Of a stretch of 64,000 nucleotides of DNA, positions 26,237 to 35,650 are shown one piece after another. The translations under genes were made by a program, and so were the position numbers. The notes beneath the pieces are model-generated. The model saw only the letters and a program-made list of their open reading frames with translations, was not told where the DNA came from and made no database searches. Positions within the stretch are counted from its first letter, which is position 1; each line of letters begins with the position of its first letter. Source of the stretch: Leifsonia sp. AG29 (GTDB lineage: Bacteria > Actinomycetota > Actinomycetes > Actinomycetales > Microbacteriaceae); NCBI RefSeq assembly GCF_009765225.1, contig NZ_VMSF01000001.1, forward strand, positions 2,914,001 through 2,978,000. Reading direction: 5' to 3'.

Positions 26237-27040
26237 TCACCCGCGGTCGTCGGGGTCCACTCCCGTGCGATGGCCGTTCTCCAGCGCAGCGATCGCGGCC
26301 GCATCCGACGCGTCCAGACGGAAAGAGAAGACGTCCAGGTTCTGACGCATGCGAGCAGGTGTCGCCGACTTCGGGATCACCAGGTTCCCCAGATCCAGCT
26401 GCCATCGGATCACCACCTGCGCGACGCTGACGCCGTGCTTCTCCGCAATCCGCAGCAGAGCCGGCTCATCCAGCACCAGACCGCGTGCTAACGGAGACCA
26501 GGCCTGAGTCGCGATTCCGTGATCGTCGTGGAACCGCCGCAGCTCCCTCTGCGGCAGCCACGGGTGCAGCTCGACCTGGTTGATCACCGGCACCGTCCCG
26601 GTCTCCGCGACCATACGCTCCAGATGATGAGTGTGGAAGTTTGCCACTCCGATCGACCGAGCGCGTCCTTGCTCGCGCAACACCTCCAGCGCCCGCCACG
26701 AATCGACATAGCGATCCGAGCGCGGGGCGGGCCAATGGATCATGTACAGGTCCACGACGTCGACACCCAACCGCTCTGCACTGGCGTCGAACGCCCGCAG
26801 CGTCGAGTCATACCCGTTGTCCGTCCACCACACCTTGGTGGTGACGAACACCTGGTCACGCGGGACACCCGAGCGCCGGATACCTTCGCCGACACCGCGC
26901 TCATTATCGTAGAACGCCGCCGTGTCGATGAGCCGATACCCGCTCTGGATCGCCGCGACCACCGCGCCCACAGCCTCATCGTCCGGAATCTTGTACACCC
27001 CGAACCCCAGCTGCGGGATGGACCGGCCATCCCGCAGCAC
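26237..27040 (-). CDS. Aldo/keto reductase
   Basis: About 267 residues of the AKR5-like bacterial group: LGFGVYKIPD, then catalytic Asp and Tyr in GYRLIDTAAFYDNE, Lys in TTKVWW, and His in YMIHWP. NADPH-binding IPKSATPARMRQN is at the C-terminus. Expected role: reversible reduction of a keto or aldehyde sugar. GTG 27040 is the first plausible start; the longer open frame upstream lies inside the permease gene. It begins 27 bp after the permease stop and is the last gene of the ABC operon. Confidence 0.85.
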   Translation of the reverse strand: MLRDGRSIPQLGFGVYKIPDDEAVGAVVAAIQSGYRLIDTAAFYDNERGVGEGIRRSGVPRDQVFVTTKVWWTDNGYDSTLRAFDASAERLGVDVVDLYMIHWPAPRSDRYVDSWRALEVLREQGRARSIGVANFHTHHLERMVAETGTVPVINQVELHPWLPQRELRRFHDDHGIATQAWSPLARGLVLDEPALLRIAEKHGVSVAQVVIRWQLDLGNLVIPKSATPARMRQNLDVFSFRLDASDAAAIAALENGHRTGVDPDDRG

Positions 27041-27066
27041 ACGATCCGGGATGACCGCCCCCGCGT

Positions 27067-27975
27067 CTATTTGACGGCTCCGAGCGCCAGGCCGCCCACG
27101 AAACTCCGCTGGAAGACGAGGAACACGATGACACACGGGAGAGCGGCGATGACGGTCGCCGCGGCGATCAGATTCCACTGCCCGCCGTACTGGCCCATCA
27201 GGGAGAGCACGGCCGCCGTGATGGGGAAGTTGGTATCTGTCCGCAGCAGGGTGAGCGAGAGGAGAAGGTCGTTGAAGATCCACGTGAACGACAGCGCGCC
27301 GAGCGCCGCCAGCGCCGGTCGGCACAGCGGCAGAATGATCTGCCAGTACGTCCGCAGCACGCCCGCTCCGTCGATCGAGGCCGCGTCCTGCAGCTCCGTG
27401 GGGATCGAGCGCATGAAGCCGTAGAGCACGAATGTGTAGAAGCCGAGGCCGAGCGCGACCTGGGCGATGATGACGGCGAAGAGAGTGTCGTAGATTCCGG
27501 CGCCCTCGGCGATCCGGACGAGAGGGATGAGCAGGATCTGGGCCGGCAGCAGGTTTCCTGCGAGCATGATCAGCAGGATCGTGCGGCGGAAAGGGATCTT
27601 GTACCGGCTCAAGCCGAACGCGGCGAGCGACGCGAGGGCCAAGCTCAGGATCACCGTCGGAATGGTGATCATCAGGCTGTTGATCAGCGCCTGGCCCATT
27701 CCGGCGGTCACCCACGCGTTCGGGTAGTTCGTCGCGGTGAAACTGCCCGGCAGTGCTCCGACGCCTCGGCTGGCGATGTCGTCGAAGGGGCGGATCGACA
27801 TGAGAAGGACCAGCACGATCGGGATCACCCAGAGCACGGCGATGATGGACGCCGTCGTGTGGAACGCCGCAGTCGCCACCGGGCGGCGCCACGAGCGCCG
27901 CCGAGCGGGAGCGGGAGCAGGTGGTGCGGGCCGCTCCTCGTCGAGCATCACGCGCGCATCGTCGATGAGTGCCAT
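27067..27975 (-). CDS. Carbohydrate ABC transporter permease (MalG type)
   Basis: A 302-residue protein with six membrane segments and the EAA loop LQDAASIDGAGVLRTYWQIILP, which contacts the ATPase. A cytoplasmic N-terminal Pro/Arg-rich stretch precedes TM1. The start overlaps the stop of the MalF-type gene by one base (TGATG). No ATPase gene is in the window, consistent with a shared MsiK-type ATPase encoded elsewhere, as is common in actinobacteria. Confidence 0.9.
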   Translation of the reverse strand: MALIDDARVMLDEERPAPPAPAPARRRSWRRPVATAAFHTTASIIAVLWVIPIVLVLLMSIRPFDDIASRGVGALPGSFTATNYPNAWVTAGMGQALINSLMITIPTVILSLALASLAAFGLSRYKIPFRRTILLIMLAGNLLPAQILLIPLVRIAEGAGIYDTLFAVIIAQVALGLGFYTFVLYGFMRSIPTELQDAASIDGAGVLRTYWQIILPLCRPALAALGALSFTWIFNDLLLSLTLLRTDTNFPITAAVLSLMGQYGGQWNLIAAATVIAALPCVIVFLVFQRSFVGGLALGAVK

Positions 27976-28886
27976 CAGTCTTCCTTACTCTCAGAGAACG
28001 CCCGTACCAGGTAGGAGATGATCACGCCCACGGCGAGCAGGAAGATCACGACGGCGAGCGCCGAGCCGTAGCCAAGCTGGCGGGACGTGAAGGCCGTGGA
28101 GAACATGTACGTGCTGAGCAGTTCGGTCGACCGGTAAGGACCGCCGCCCGTCATGGACCATACGATGTCGAACGAGCGCAGTGCGTCGATCACGAGCACC
28201 GACAGGACCACCAGGTTCACGCTGCGCAGCTGCGGCAGGACGACGTAGCGGAGCCGCTGTCCCCAGTTGGCGCCGTCGACGCGAGCGGCCTCGATGAGGG
28301 ACGGGTCGATCGCCTTGAGTCCCGCAATGAAGAGGATCATGACGTAGCCGATCTGTCGCCACAGCGCCGCGACGATGACCGCGTACAACGCGGTCGACGG
28401 GTCGCCCAGCCAGACGTGCTTGAGGCTGCCGAGCCCGACCGCGTCGAGGAGGGTGTTGAGCATGCCGTTCGGCTGGTAGATGGCGTTCCAGATCATGGCC
28501 GTGACGACCAGGGAGAACACGATCGGGAGGAAGAGCGCCGTCCGGTAGAGCCCGACCCCGCGCCGCTCGGACTGGAGCAATAGCGCGGCGGCAAGGCCTC
28601 CGACGAAGGAGATGCCGCCGAAGAGGACCAGCCAGAGGCCGGTGTTCTTGAGCGCCGTGAAGAAAACCGGGTCGGAGAACATTCGGGTGTAATTCTCGAG
28701 CCCGACGTTCTGGGGCGGGGCGAAGCCGTTCCACTTCAGGAACGAGATCGCGATCCCGTTGATCGCCGGCCAGAAGACGCCGACGGCTTCGAGGAGGAAG
28801 GGGACGAGGACGAGAAGAACCACCACCGGCGGCGGGACGGAGACCCGCCGCCGGTGGATGGTCCGCTCGAGAGTGAGCTGGGTCAT
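27975..28886 (-). CDS. Carbohydrate ABC transporter permease (MalF type)
   Basis: A 303-residue inner-membrane permease with six hydrophobic segments and the EAA loop LIEAARVDGANWGQRLRYVV. It overlaps the binding-protein gene upstream and the MalG-type gene downstream by TGATG, so subunit production is coupled. It forms the channel with the MalG-type partner. The substrate is probably an oligosaccharide processed by the GH105/88-like or GH-D-like enzymes nearby. Confidence 0.9.
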   Translation of the reverse strand: MTQLTLERTIHRRRVSVPPPVVVLLVLVPFLLEAVGVFWPAINGIAISFLKWNGFAPPQNVGLENYTRMFSDPVFFTALKNTGLWLVLFGGISFVGGLAAALLLQSERRGVGLYRTALFLPIVFSLVVTAMIWNAIYQPNGMLNTLLDAVGLGSLKHVWLGDPSTALYAVIVAALWRQIGYVMILFIAGLKAIDPSLIEAARVDGANWGQRLRYVVLPQLRSVNLVVLSVLVIDALRSFDIVWSMTGGGPYRSTELLSTYMFSTAFTSRQLGYGSALAVVIFLLAVGVIISYLVRAFSESKED

Positions 28887-30178
28887 CAGTTACGCGCTTT
28901 TCGAGCCTGTTCAGCGTCGGACTGCCACTGCGTGAGGATGCTGGAGAGATCCGAAGCGCCGGCGAGGTACTTGGTCAGCGCCTGGTCCGCCGTCGGCTGC
29001 ACGTCGTCTCCTGCGTCGCGGTTGAAGAACTGCGACAGTCCCTTTGCGTCGAGGATGAGCTGCTTGCCCTTCTCGGCGTAAGGTGTCAGGTCGACCTTCG
29101 CGTCCGGGTTGGTCGGCAGCAGCGTTCCGCTGCCGGTTGCCTTATACATTGCCTCCTGCGCCTCAGCGCCGGCCATGAACGTCAGGAACCGCTTGGCGAG
29201 CTGGGGCTTGGTAGTCCGAGCGCTGGCGAAGAACCCGTCGGTCGGGGCTTCCTCGGCGTCAGCGACCTTGGAGTCGATGACAGGGAACTTGAAGTAGTCG
29301 AAGTTGCTCAACTGGTCCGCGGGGATGCTCGCCTGGAACCACGAGCCGCCCAGGAACATGCCGGTGCGGTTCTGCACGAAGTTCGTCGCCGCCTGCTGGA
29401 AGGAAACGCCCGATGCCGTCGGATCGAAGTAGCCCTTGATCTGGTCCCACTTCTCGAAGACCTGCTTCACCTCCGGGCTGTCGAACGACTTCTTGCCCGT
29501 TAGGAGCTCCTCGTGGAACTTGGCGCCGTTCACGCGCAGGTCGAGGTAGTCGAACCACGCGGATGCGAGCCACGCGGCGTCGGAGAGGCCGATGCCGATG
29601 GGTGCGACGCCGGCGTCCTTCAGCTTCTGGCAGGCGGCGAGGAACTCATCCCAGGTCTTCGGCGGCTCGATGCCGAGCTTCGAGAAGAGCCGCTTGTCGT
29701 AGTACACCCCGAACCAGTAGTTCGACGTGGGGACGAACACTTCCTTGCCTGCGCTGTCCTGGCTCAGGTTCTTGAGCGCGTTGGTGAACTTGAAGTCCTT
29801 CCAGATGTCGGAGATGTCGAGCAGGAGTCCCTGGTCGGCGAAGACCTTCGTCGCCTCGCCGCCCAGCCAGGTGTAGATGTCCGGCGGGTTCGACGACGTG
29901 AGGTAGGTAGGCAGCTGCTGGCGGTAGGTCTCGTTGTTGACCGAATTGATCTGGACCTCGCCTTCGCCCTTGGCGTTGAACGCCTTCACCGCGGCCTTGA
30001 GGGCGTCGGCGTCCTGCTGCGTCAGACGCGACTGGATGATGAGGGGGCCTTTGGCATCGGGCTTCGAGGTGTCCGCGGCGGTGCTGCTGCTCGATGTGGC
30101 GACACATCCGGAGAGCAGCAGGGCGGACGCCGCAGAGATGGCCACGAGTGCCAATCTGCTCCGCGACTTGAGGGTCAT
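28886..30178 (-). CDS. Sugar-binding lipoprotein of an ABC importer (family 1 SBP)
   Basis: 430 residues. A lipoprotein signal ends in LLSGC with lipidated Cys25, followed by a Ser/Thr-rich linker. The body is a family-1 extracellular solute-binding protein (SNPPDIYTWLGGEATKVF, TWDEFLAACQKL, GMFLGGSWF). It binds the carbohydrate outside the membrane and delivers it to the two downstream permeases. The 96-bp upstream gap contains an AT-rich promoter-like stretch, so this transporter may have its own promoter inside the long minus-strand cluster. Confidence 0.9.
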   Translation of the reverse strand: MTLKSRSRLALVAISAASALLLSGCVATSSSSTAADTSKPDAKGPLIIQSRLTQQDADALKAAVKAFNAKGEGEVQINSVNNETYRQQLPTYLTSSNPPDIYTWLGGEATKVFADQGLLLDISDIWKDFKFTNALKNLSQDSAGKEVFVPTSNYWFGVYYDKRLFSKLGIEPPKTWDEFLAACQKLKDAGVAPIGIGLSDAAWLASAWFDYLDLRVNGAKFHEELLTGKKSFDSPEVKQVFEKWDQIKGYFDPTASGVSFQQAATNFVQNRTGMFLGGSWFQASIPADQLSNFDYFKFPVIDSKVADAEEAPTDGFFASARTTKPQLAKRFLTFMAGAEAQEAMYKATGSGTLLPTNPDAKVDLTPYAEKGKQLILDAKGLSQFFNRDAGDDVQPTADQALTKYLAGASDLSSILTQWQSDAEQARKARN

Positions 30179-30254
30179 CTTTGACTCGCTTTCTTGTGTG
30201 GGGGTGGGGTAAGCGATCCCCGCTTTTCAGTAGGGTAAATCGACCACCACTAGT

Positions 30255-30285
30255 CAGTCAATAATTTTATATTACTAATTGGTTA
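30255..30285 (-). promoter_or_regulatory. AT-rich promoter region of the ABC importer genes
   Basis: About 25 nearly pure A/T bases (TAATATAAAATTATT on the minus strand, with TTGACTGAC nearby) in high-GC DNA, about 80 bp upstream of the binding-protein ATG. It overlaps the last codons of the aldolase gene. A promoter and possibly an operator; no perfect palindrome was found. Confidence 0.45.
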
Positions 30286-30883
30286 CAAGCCGCCGGACGG
30301 CTTCGGGATTCTCCCGCGCCGCCCGCACCAGGCCCGACCCCATGCCCACCGCCGCAGCTCCTGCTTCGAGGTAGCAGGGCACATCGGAGACGGATAGACC
30401 GCCTGTCGGGGCCAGCTGAAGGTCCGGCAGCGAGGCGAGGATGGCCTTGACGCCTTCGGGGCCGAAGGTCACCGCCGGGAAGAGCTTGACGAGGTCGGCA
30501 CCCAGCTCACGCGCCCGGGTGGCTTCGCTCACGGTTCCGACGCCGGGAAGGCTCGCCAGGCCATGGCCCAGCGTCGCCGCCACGACCCGTTCGTCGAGAT
30601 TGGGCGACACGACGAATGCCGCGCCGGCCCTTGCGGCCGCGTCCACCTCCTCCGTCCGCAGGGCGGTCCCGACGCCGATGCAGAATCCCTCCTCGGCCAG
30701 ACGCGCGATGACATCGACGGCATCGGGCGTGACCAGCGAGATCTCGATCGCACTGACACCCGCCCCACGCAGGGCTCGAGCGTCGTCCAGAGCCTCAGCG
30801 GAGGACCTCGCCCTCACGATCCCGATCACCCGGCTGCGTCGTATCGCCTCCAGCGCTGCCTGCGCGCTCGTCGTTCTGCTCAT
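30275..30883 (-). CDS. eda: KDPG aldolase-family protein, second copy
   Basis: A 202-residue class I aldolase: IEISLVTPDA (Glu), GVGTALRTEEV, VVSPNLDERV, Schiff-base Lys in LVKLFPAVTFG, and LAPTGGLS. Reaction as for KDPG/KDPGal aldolases: pyruvate plus glyceraldehyde-3-phosphate. ATG 30883 follows GGGAGAGTC; the frame upstream runs into the kinase gene. It lies 46 bp after a PfkB kinase, giving a second KDG -> KDPG -> C3 module. It differs clearly from the copy at 7488, so the substrate stereochemistry (gluco versus galacto) may differ. Confidence 0.88.
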   Translation of the reverse strand: MSRTTSAQAALEAIRRSRVIGIVRARSSAEALDDARALRGAGVSAIEISLVTPDAVDVIARLAEEGFCIGVGTALRTEEVDAAARAGAAFVVSPNLDERVVAATLGHGLASLPGVGTVSEATRARELGADLVKLFPAVTFGPEGVKAILASLPDLQLAPTGGLSVSDVPCYLEAGAAAVGMGSGLVRAARENPEAVRRLVTN

Positions 30884-30929
30884 GACTCTCCCTCGTGTTC
30901 GGGCCGGGCGCCTGGCGTACCGCCGGTAC

Positions 30930-31892
30930 TCATCGGCTGGTGCCCCCGTGGGCCAGGAACTCTTGGACGTCGCGACGTGTGGGCGCTCCCTCCCAATCGC
31001 CCGCGCTTCGCACCGCGAACGCACCGCACACGGCGCCGGTCCGAAGCGCCAGCCCGATCGGTTCGCCACGGAGGCGCTCGGCGAGATAGCCTCCCGCGAA
31101 GGCGTCGCCGGCGCCGACCGGGTCGACGACGTCGACTATGAAGGCCTCCTGCTGGACGACCCGGCCGTCCGAGAACGCGAGCGCTCCCGCCCCGCCTTGC
31201 TTCAGGACGACTTCTCGCACTCCGCGGTCCACGAAATAGCCGGCCGCTTCCGGGCCCGAGAGCCGCCCCTCGAAGAGGACGTCGACTTCATCGTCCCCGA
31301 TGAACAGGATGTCCGCCTGCTCGGCGAGCGCGCGCAGCACAGGCCCCGCCTCCGCACGATCCCACAGGCGTGACCGGTAGTTCACGTCGAAGGAGATGGC
31401 GCTGCCGACATCGCGGCCGAGGGCGAGTGCGGCGAACACGGCATCGCGCGCGGTTCGGCTCAGCGCCGGCGTGACGCCCGTGACATGGAGGAGCGCCGCG
31501 TCCGCCAGCAACGCCGGCTCGAGGTCGGCGGGGCTCAGCCGGGACCCCGGCCCCCGTTCGCGGACGTATTGGATATGCGGCCCGTCGGGCAGCCTTCGCT
31601 CCTTGAGCAGAAGGGAGGGCACCCCCGGATCCGGGATCTCGCATACGGTCACCCCCTCGGCCGCCAGATCGGCGATCAGGCGTTCGGCGAGCCCGCCCGA
31701 CCCCACGCGTCCGATCCACGTGGAGGGGGCGCCCAGGCGGGCGGCGACGATCGCGACGTTCGACTCGGCGCCGGCCGACCGGAGAACGGTAGAGCCTCTC
31801 GTGCGCCAGCGCTCGTCCGTGGAGAAGACGGCCATCGTCTCGCCCATCGTCACCAGTCGGGCGCGCGACGGGGTGGTGTCGCGCTCGCTCAT
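30930..31892 (-). CDS. kdgK: PfkB-family sugar kinase, probable KDG kinase, second copy
   Basis: A 320-residue ribokinase-fold kinase: MGETMAVFST, AGAESNVAIVAARLG, SFDVNYRSRLW, and DPVGAGDAFAGGYLAERL with the catalytic Asp. It is strongly similar to the kinase at 8129. ATG 31892 overlaps the stop of the epimerase-like gene (ATGA), and the in-frame extension upstream is not homologous. Paired with the KDPG aldolase downstream, it should phosphorylate KDG or its galacto-isomer. Confidence 0.87.
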   Translation of the reverse strand: MSERDTTPSRARLVTMGETMAVFSTDERWRTRGSTVLRSAGAESNVAIVAARLGAPSTWIGRVGSGGLAERLIADLAAEGVTVCEIPDPGVPSLLLKERRLPDGPHIQYVRERGPGSRLSPADLEPALLADAALLHVTGVTPALSRTARDAVFAALALGRDVGSAISFDVNYRSRLWDRAEAGPVLRALAEQADILFIGDDEVDVLFEGRLSGPEAAGYFVDRGVREVVLKQGGAGALAFSDGRVVQQEAFIVDVVDPVGAGDAFAGGYLAERLRGEPIGLALRTGAVCGAFAVRSAGDWEGAPTRRDVQEFLAHGGTSR

Positions 31893-32761
31893 GACGGCAG
31901 CGCGCGAAGTGTCAGCGACCACTCCAGCGACGCCCCCGGGACGAGCATCGGGCGGCGATCGAGGTCGTCGGCCAGCGCGAGCGAGTCGAAGTACGAGGTG
32001 GTCGGCTCGATCGCGATGACGGCTTCGTCCCGGTACATCCCGTTCTCGTACCAGATGCCGAGGTACGGGCACTCGTCACCCCATTCGAGTTCAAGCTGAG
32101 CGTCGGGCCGGCGCAGAATGGCGCTCCAGACAGCTGTCCTGGGCTCGACGTAGACCTTGCGGCATCCCCCTCGCGGGACCGTGTCTATGGCAGAGAGTTC
32201 GTGCGTCCAGCCGGAGCGCAGCAGCGCCGGATCCAGCACGTCCACCACCTCGGTGACCTGCTCGGGAAGCACGACCCGGGTCCCGGGGGGAGCGAGGAAC
32301 TGCGGATGCGCCGCCCAGAGGAACGGCAGCGGAAGACTCCGCATCCCCGTGGCCCGATAGGAGATGCGGAGTCCGCCCGAGGCAGGCTCGATGATGCGCT
32401 CGAGTGCGACGCCGTAGACGTCGTCCTCGGCGCGGCTCACCCGCCCGGTCTGGCTGAAGGCGGCTGTCCAGAAGTGACCGTGATCGGCGATGTCGACCCC
32501 GCGCACGGTGCACGCGACGATGCTCGGCGCGCACTCATCCCATCCGGCCATCTCGGCCGAGAGGAAGTCGTCGCCGGGGCGCGCCGGGCGGCCGACGGCC
32601 TTCTCCGGCTGCGCAAGCCACTCGCGGCCCTCATCGTCCCGAAGGGAGACGATCTTCGCCCCGCGGGAAGGGAGGAACTCGGCGGTGAGTCCGTCGCCGT
32701 GCACCGTCACCCGCTCCTCCTCCTCGGAGTACGGCCAGCCCGTGCTCTGCGAGCCGGTCAT
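31889..32761 (-). CDS. Aldose-1-epimerase-like (galactose-mutarotase fold) protein
   Basis: A 290-residue beta-sandwich protein of the galactose mutarotase superfamily: [14 protein letters not shown] near the N-terminus, [21 protein letters not shown] with a likely catalytic His, and [10 protein letters not shown] with a likely catalytic Glu. Such proteins interconvert anomers or act as sugar-binding accessory proteins. It is coupled to the SDR upstream and the kinase downstream by 4-bp overlaps. Probably it prepares the anomer of an imported uronide or hexose; specificity is not visible. Confidence 0.75.
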   Translation of the reverse strand: MTGSQSTGWPYSEEEERVTVHGDGLTAEFLPSRGAKIVSLRDDEGREWLAQPEKAVGRPARPGDDFLSAEMAGWDECAPSIVACTVRGVDIADHGHFWTAAFSQTGRVSRAEDDVYGVALERIIEPASGGLRISYRATGMRSLPLPFLWAAHPQFLAPPGTRVVLPEQVTEVVDVLDPALLRSGWTHELSAIDTVPRGGCRKVYVEPRTAVWSAILRRPDAQLELEWGDECPYLGIWYENGMYRDEAVIAIEPTTSYFDSLALADDLDRRPMLVPGASLEWSLTLRALPS

Positions 32762-33486
32762 ACCGACACCGTGAGTCCGCCATCGACCACGATCGTCTCC
32801 CCCGTGATGTAGCTCGCATCCGGGCTCGCCAGGAAGGCGATCGCCTTCGCCACTTCGACCGGCGCGCCGAAGCGGCCCAGTGGAATATGGTTCACATGCT
32901 CGGCGCGATCCTCATCGCTCACGGCATCCCACGCACGTGTCATGACCGACCCGGGGAGCACGGCGTTGACCCGGAGCTTCGGCGCGTATTCGACCGCGAG
33001 CTGCCGGGTCAGCGCGACCATGCCGCCCTTCGCCGCGGCGTACGCCGGGTGCCCGGGGAATCCGGCGATCGCGTGCACGCTGGAGACGTTCACCACGTTC
33101 CCGCCGTTCGCCAGCAACGTGTCGGAGAAGGTGCGTATCGACCGATACACGGCTCCGAGGTTCACGGAAATCTGACGGGTCCAGTCGTCCTCCGCGAGCA
33201 GATGCGCGGGTCCGAGTGTGAGCGTGAAGGCGTTGTTGACTACGCAGTCCACCACGTCCCCGGCAGCCTCGACGGACTCTCGGAGACGATCCCAGTCACC
33301 CGGGTCACCCACGTCGAGCCGCACGGCCACCGCTCGGCCCCCGGAGTCCCGGATTCCGGAGGCGACTTGCTCTGCGGCCGAGGCATCGATGTCGCCCACG
33401 TAGACCACGTCATGCTGCGCGGCGAGGACCCGGGCAGTCGACGCGCCGATCCCCCGCCCTCCGCCCGTGACGATCGTCGCCATCAT
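32758..33486 (-). CDS. SDR, possible 2-keto-3-deoxygluconate/uronate dehydrogenase
   Basis: A 242-residue classical [23 protein letters not shown] (a NNAG variant), Ser in [11 protein letters not shown], Tyr/Lys in YAAAKGGM and [10 protein letters not shown] at the end. The start is the first of two ATGs (33486), overlapping the GH105/88-like stop and preceded by GAGGAGG. Position between the unsaturated-uronide hydrolase and the KDG kinase suggests a KduD-like step, but no KduI isomerase was seen, so this is a contextual guess. Confidence 0.78.
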   Translation of the reverse strand: MMATIVTGGGRGIGASTARVLAAQHDVVYVGDIDASAAEQVASGIRDSGGRAVAVRLDVGDPGDWDRLRESVEAAGDVVDCVVNNAFTLTLGPAHLLAEDDWTRQISVNLGAVYRSIRTFSDTLLANGGNVVNVSSVHAIAGFPGHPAYAAAKGGMVALTRQLAVEYAPKLRVNAVLPGSVMTRAWDAVSDEDRAEHVNHIPLGRFGAPVEVAKAIAFLASPDASYITGETIVVDGGLTVSV

Positions 33487-34664
33487 CCGCGAGCCTCCTC
33501 GATGATCTCCCAAGCCGCCATGAGGGCCGGGCCCTGACCCCAAGGCACGACGTATCCCACCGGTACGTGGGCGTAGTGCTCGGGAACGGTCGACGCATAG
33601 ACGGCGGCCGAGACGTTGCGGAGCGCCAGGTCGCGATCGAACGAGCGCACGAAGGCGGCCGTCGCGCGCTGCAGCGCATCGCGGACGACGGCGCGATCGA
33701 CAAGTCCCAGCCGAGCTGCCCGCGAGAAGCCGGCGATCATGAAAGCGGTGGTCGAGTACTCGTCCCCGGAGCCGGGGTCGGTGACCACGACGGGCCAGTG
33801 ACCGTCGGGACGCTGAAGGCCCACCATCGCCTCCACGAGCCGGACTGTCGCCTCGCGCAGGGGCGTCACGCGCGCAGATTCGTAGCCGACGGGGTACGTC
33901 TCGATGACGTCGAGCAATCCGAGCAGCGCCCACCCCTGACCGCGGCCCCAACCGGAGCCGAAGGTGCCCTCCACGCCCGCCAGGAGGAAGTGGTCGAAGA
34001 GCCCATCGCTTCGCTGAAGGGTATCCACGAACCGCGCCGCTTGGTCGATACCTTCGTCGACGTAGCGAAACTCGTCCGTCGCAGTTCCGAGCGCGACGAG
34101 GAACGGAGGGTCGAAGTGCAGAGCGTCGACACACACGCACGCGGGCGGTCGCGCGAGAAAGGCGGCGTCGCGGTCCGAGAGGGGGCCGGAGCCGTACGGC
34201 GCGATCAGGGGCGCGCTCTGCCAGAGCTCGTACACACCGCGGATCTTTGGCCGACTCAGCAAGTAGTCGGCGAGCGCACGGAGCTGCGCGAGGAGGCGGA
34301 AGTCCCCGTACCGCTCGGCCACCTGGACGAGTGCTCGGCCAGGCACGGTCGCGTCGAGACGCACGAACGGCTCTGATCGCGTCGCCCAGGCGCGCCCCCA
34401 TCCCTGGATGAACGAGGCCCACCGCTCGTCACCGGTGCCCTCGGACGTTCTCAAGAGGGCCTCGAAGGCGATGGAGTCGCCGAAGTTCCAGGTGGCGAAC
34501 GGGAGGCTCGTGAGCGCGTCGGCCAACCCTCGCACGAACTCCTCCCCCACGACGACCGGAGCTGATTCGGCGCCGCTGCGGGGGCTCCGAGCCAGCCATT
34601 CGCGAGCGTCGCGTTCCGCCTCGTAGATTTCGGCCGACCAGGCGACCTTCTCGGAGAGGCTCAT
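33483..34664 (-). CDS. GH105/GH88-like unsaturated glucuronyl/galacturonyl hydrolase
   Basis: A 393-residue (alpha/alpha)6-barrel protein. [16 protein letters not shown] matches the catalytic-Asp segment, [17 protein letters not shown] is the hallmark block of GH105/GH88, and [21 protein letters not shown] and [15 protein letters not shown] follow. Known chemistry: hydration of the 4,5-unsaturated uronosyl end left by polysaccharide lyases, giving a keto-deoxy-uronate. No signal peptide. ATG 34664 follows GGAGGTCGGTGGG. It overlaps both neighbours by ATGA. It links this operon to pectin-, ulvan- or glucuronan-type oligosaccharides. Confidence 0.8.
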   Translation of the reverse strand: MSLSEKVAWSAEIYEAERDAREWLARSPRSGAESAPVVVGEEFVRGLADALTSLPFATWNFGDSIAFEALLRTSEGTGDERWASFIQGWGRAWATRSEPFVRLDATVPGRALVQVAERYGDFRLLAQLRALADYLLSRPKIRGVYELWQSAPLIAPYGSGPLSDRDAAFLARPPACVCVDALHFDPPFLVALGTATDEFRYVDEGIDQAARFVDTLQRSDGLFDHFLLAGVEGTFGSGWGRGQGWALLGLLDVIETYPVGYESARVTPLREATVRLVEAMVGLQRPDGHWPVVVTDPGSGDEYSTTAFMIAGFSRAARLGLVDRAVVRDALQRATAAFVRSFDRDLALRNVSAAVYASTVPEHYAHVPVGYVVPWGQGPALMAAWEIIEEARG

Positions 34665-35650
34665 CCCACCGACCTCCACCGGTACGCTTGCCGGCTACCC
34701 AGGCGCTCGACGATACCGCGCGCCTCCAGGTCTTCGAGATGCCCGACCACAGGGTAGGCGAGCGCGGTGGCGGTGCCCTCGGACGGCCACCGTCCCGCCT
34801 GCTGGTTGATCCGGTCCAGCAGAACCGGCAGGGAGACGCCGTCAGCTTCGCGGGCGACCTCGTGGATCACCAGCGCCTCGAGCCGGTCCACGAACGCCTC
34901 GGAGCGTTCGAGAAAGCGCACCACGTCCTCCCCCTGAAGCGTCGGATAGTGCGCCGTCAGCAGGAGCTCCGGCGGCCGCTCCGCCAGACGCCGGATCGTC
35001 TGCCGGTACGCCGCGACGAGTCGGTAGGTCGGAGGGAATGCGGGCGATCCGTCCGCGTTGTCCACCGATTCTCCGAGGATCGCGTCGCCGATGATGTGGA
35101 CGGCGCCGCCATCCAGCGCGACCCCGAGGTGACCGAGCGTATGGCCGGGGAGGTGCAGCACCTCCGCTTCCGTCCCGCCGAGGTCGATGACGGCTCCGTC
35201 GCCGACCACGTCGTCGACCGGACCGCTCCCGGCGGACGCCCGCATCCACGCGATCGCTTCCGGCGACTCGTCGAGGCCGTACTCGGCGAGAAAACCGCGG
35301 CCGCGGGCCTCCAGGAACGTGTCGACGCTCTCGATGGCGGCGCGGTCGGCCTCATGCGCGAGGATCCTGGCATGCGGGAACGCGTGATGGGCATCGTCGA
35401 CGCCGCCGAAGTGGTCCACGTCGCAGTGGGAGACCACCACCGACTGGATCCGGCGGGGGTCGACACCGGCTTGTGACAGGGCTGGGATCAGGGACTCGGG
35501 GATTGCCCCGCGGATCCCTGTGTCGAACAGCAGCACACTGCCGGAGCCGCTCACCAGGTAGAGGCTGGAGATCCGGTCCCCGAGCGGGATGTCGACTCGG
35601 TGCAGGCCCGGGCGCGGTTCGGTCACGTGCGCAGTCGGACCGCTCATCAT
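34661..35650 (-). CDS. Metallo-beta-lactamase-fold hydrolase with HxDxDH motif
   Basis: A 329-residue MBL-fold protein. VLLFDTGI is followed by SHCDVDHFGG, where Asp replaces the second His of the usual HxHxDH. LPGHTLGHLG, IGDAILGES and LLTAHYPT follow. Residues ~245-329 form a winged-helix-like tail as in glyoxalase-II/LACTB2-type hydrolases. It may hydrolyse a thioester or lactone. Being coupled directly after enoyl-CoA hydratase in an operon with a CoA-transferase favours an acyl-CoA thioester, but this is inference. Confidence 0.75.
   Translation of the reverse strand: MMSGPTAHVTEPRPGLHRVDIPLGDRISSLYLVSGSGSVLLFDTGIRGAIPESLIPALSQAGVDPRRIQSVVVSHCDVDHFGGVDDAHHAFPHARILAHEADRAAIESVDTFLEARGRGFLAEYGLDESPEAIAWMRASAGSGPVDDVVGDGAVIDLGGTEAEVLHLPGHTLGHLGVALDGGAVHIIGDAILGESVDNADGSPAFPPTYRLVAAYRQTIRRLAERPPELLLTAHYPTLQGEDVVRFLERSEAFVDRLEALVIHEVAREADGVSLPVLLDRINQQAGRWPSEGTATALAYPVVGHLEDLEARGIVERLGSRQAYRWRSVG

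Noticed and set aside
26237-27892. A single 551-residue protein fusing permease-region sequence to the aldo/keto reductase
   Set aside because: The N-terminal half is an out-of-frame reading of the MalG-type permease gene; homology to AKR begins at about 27040.
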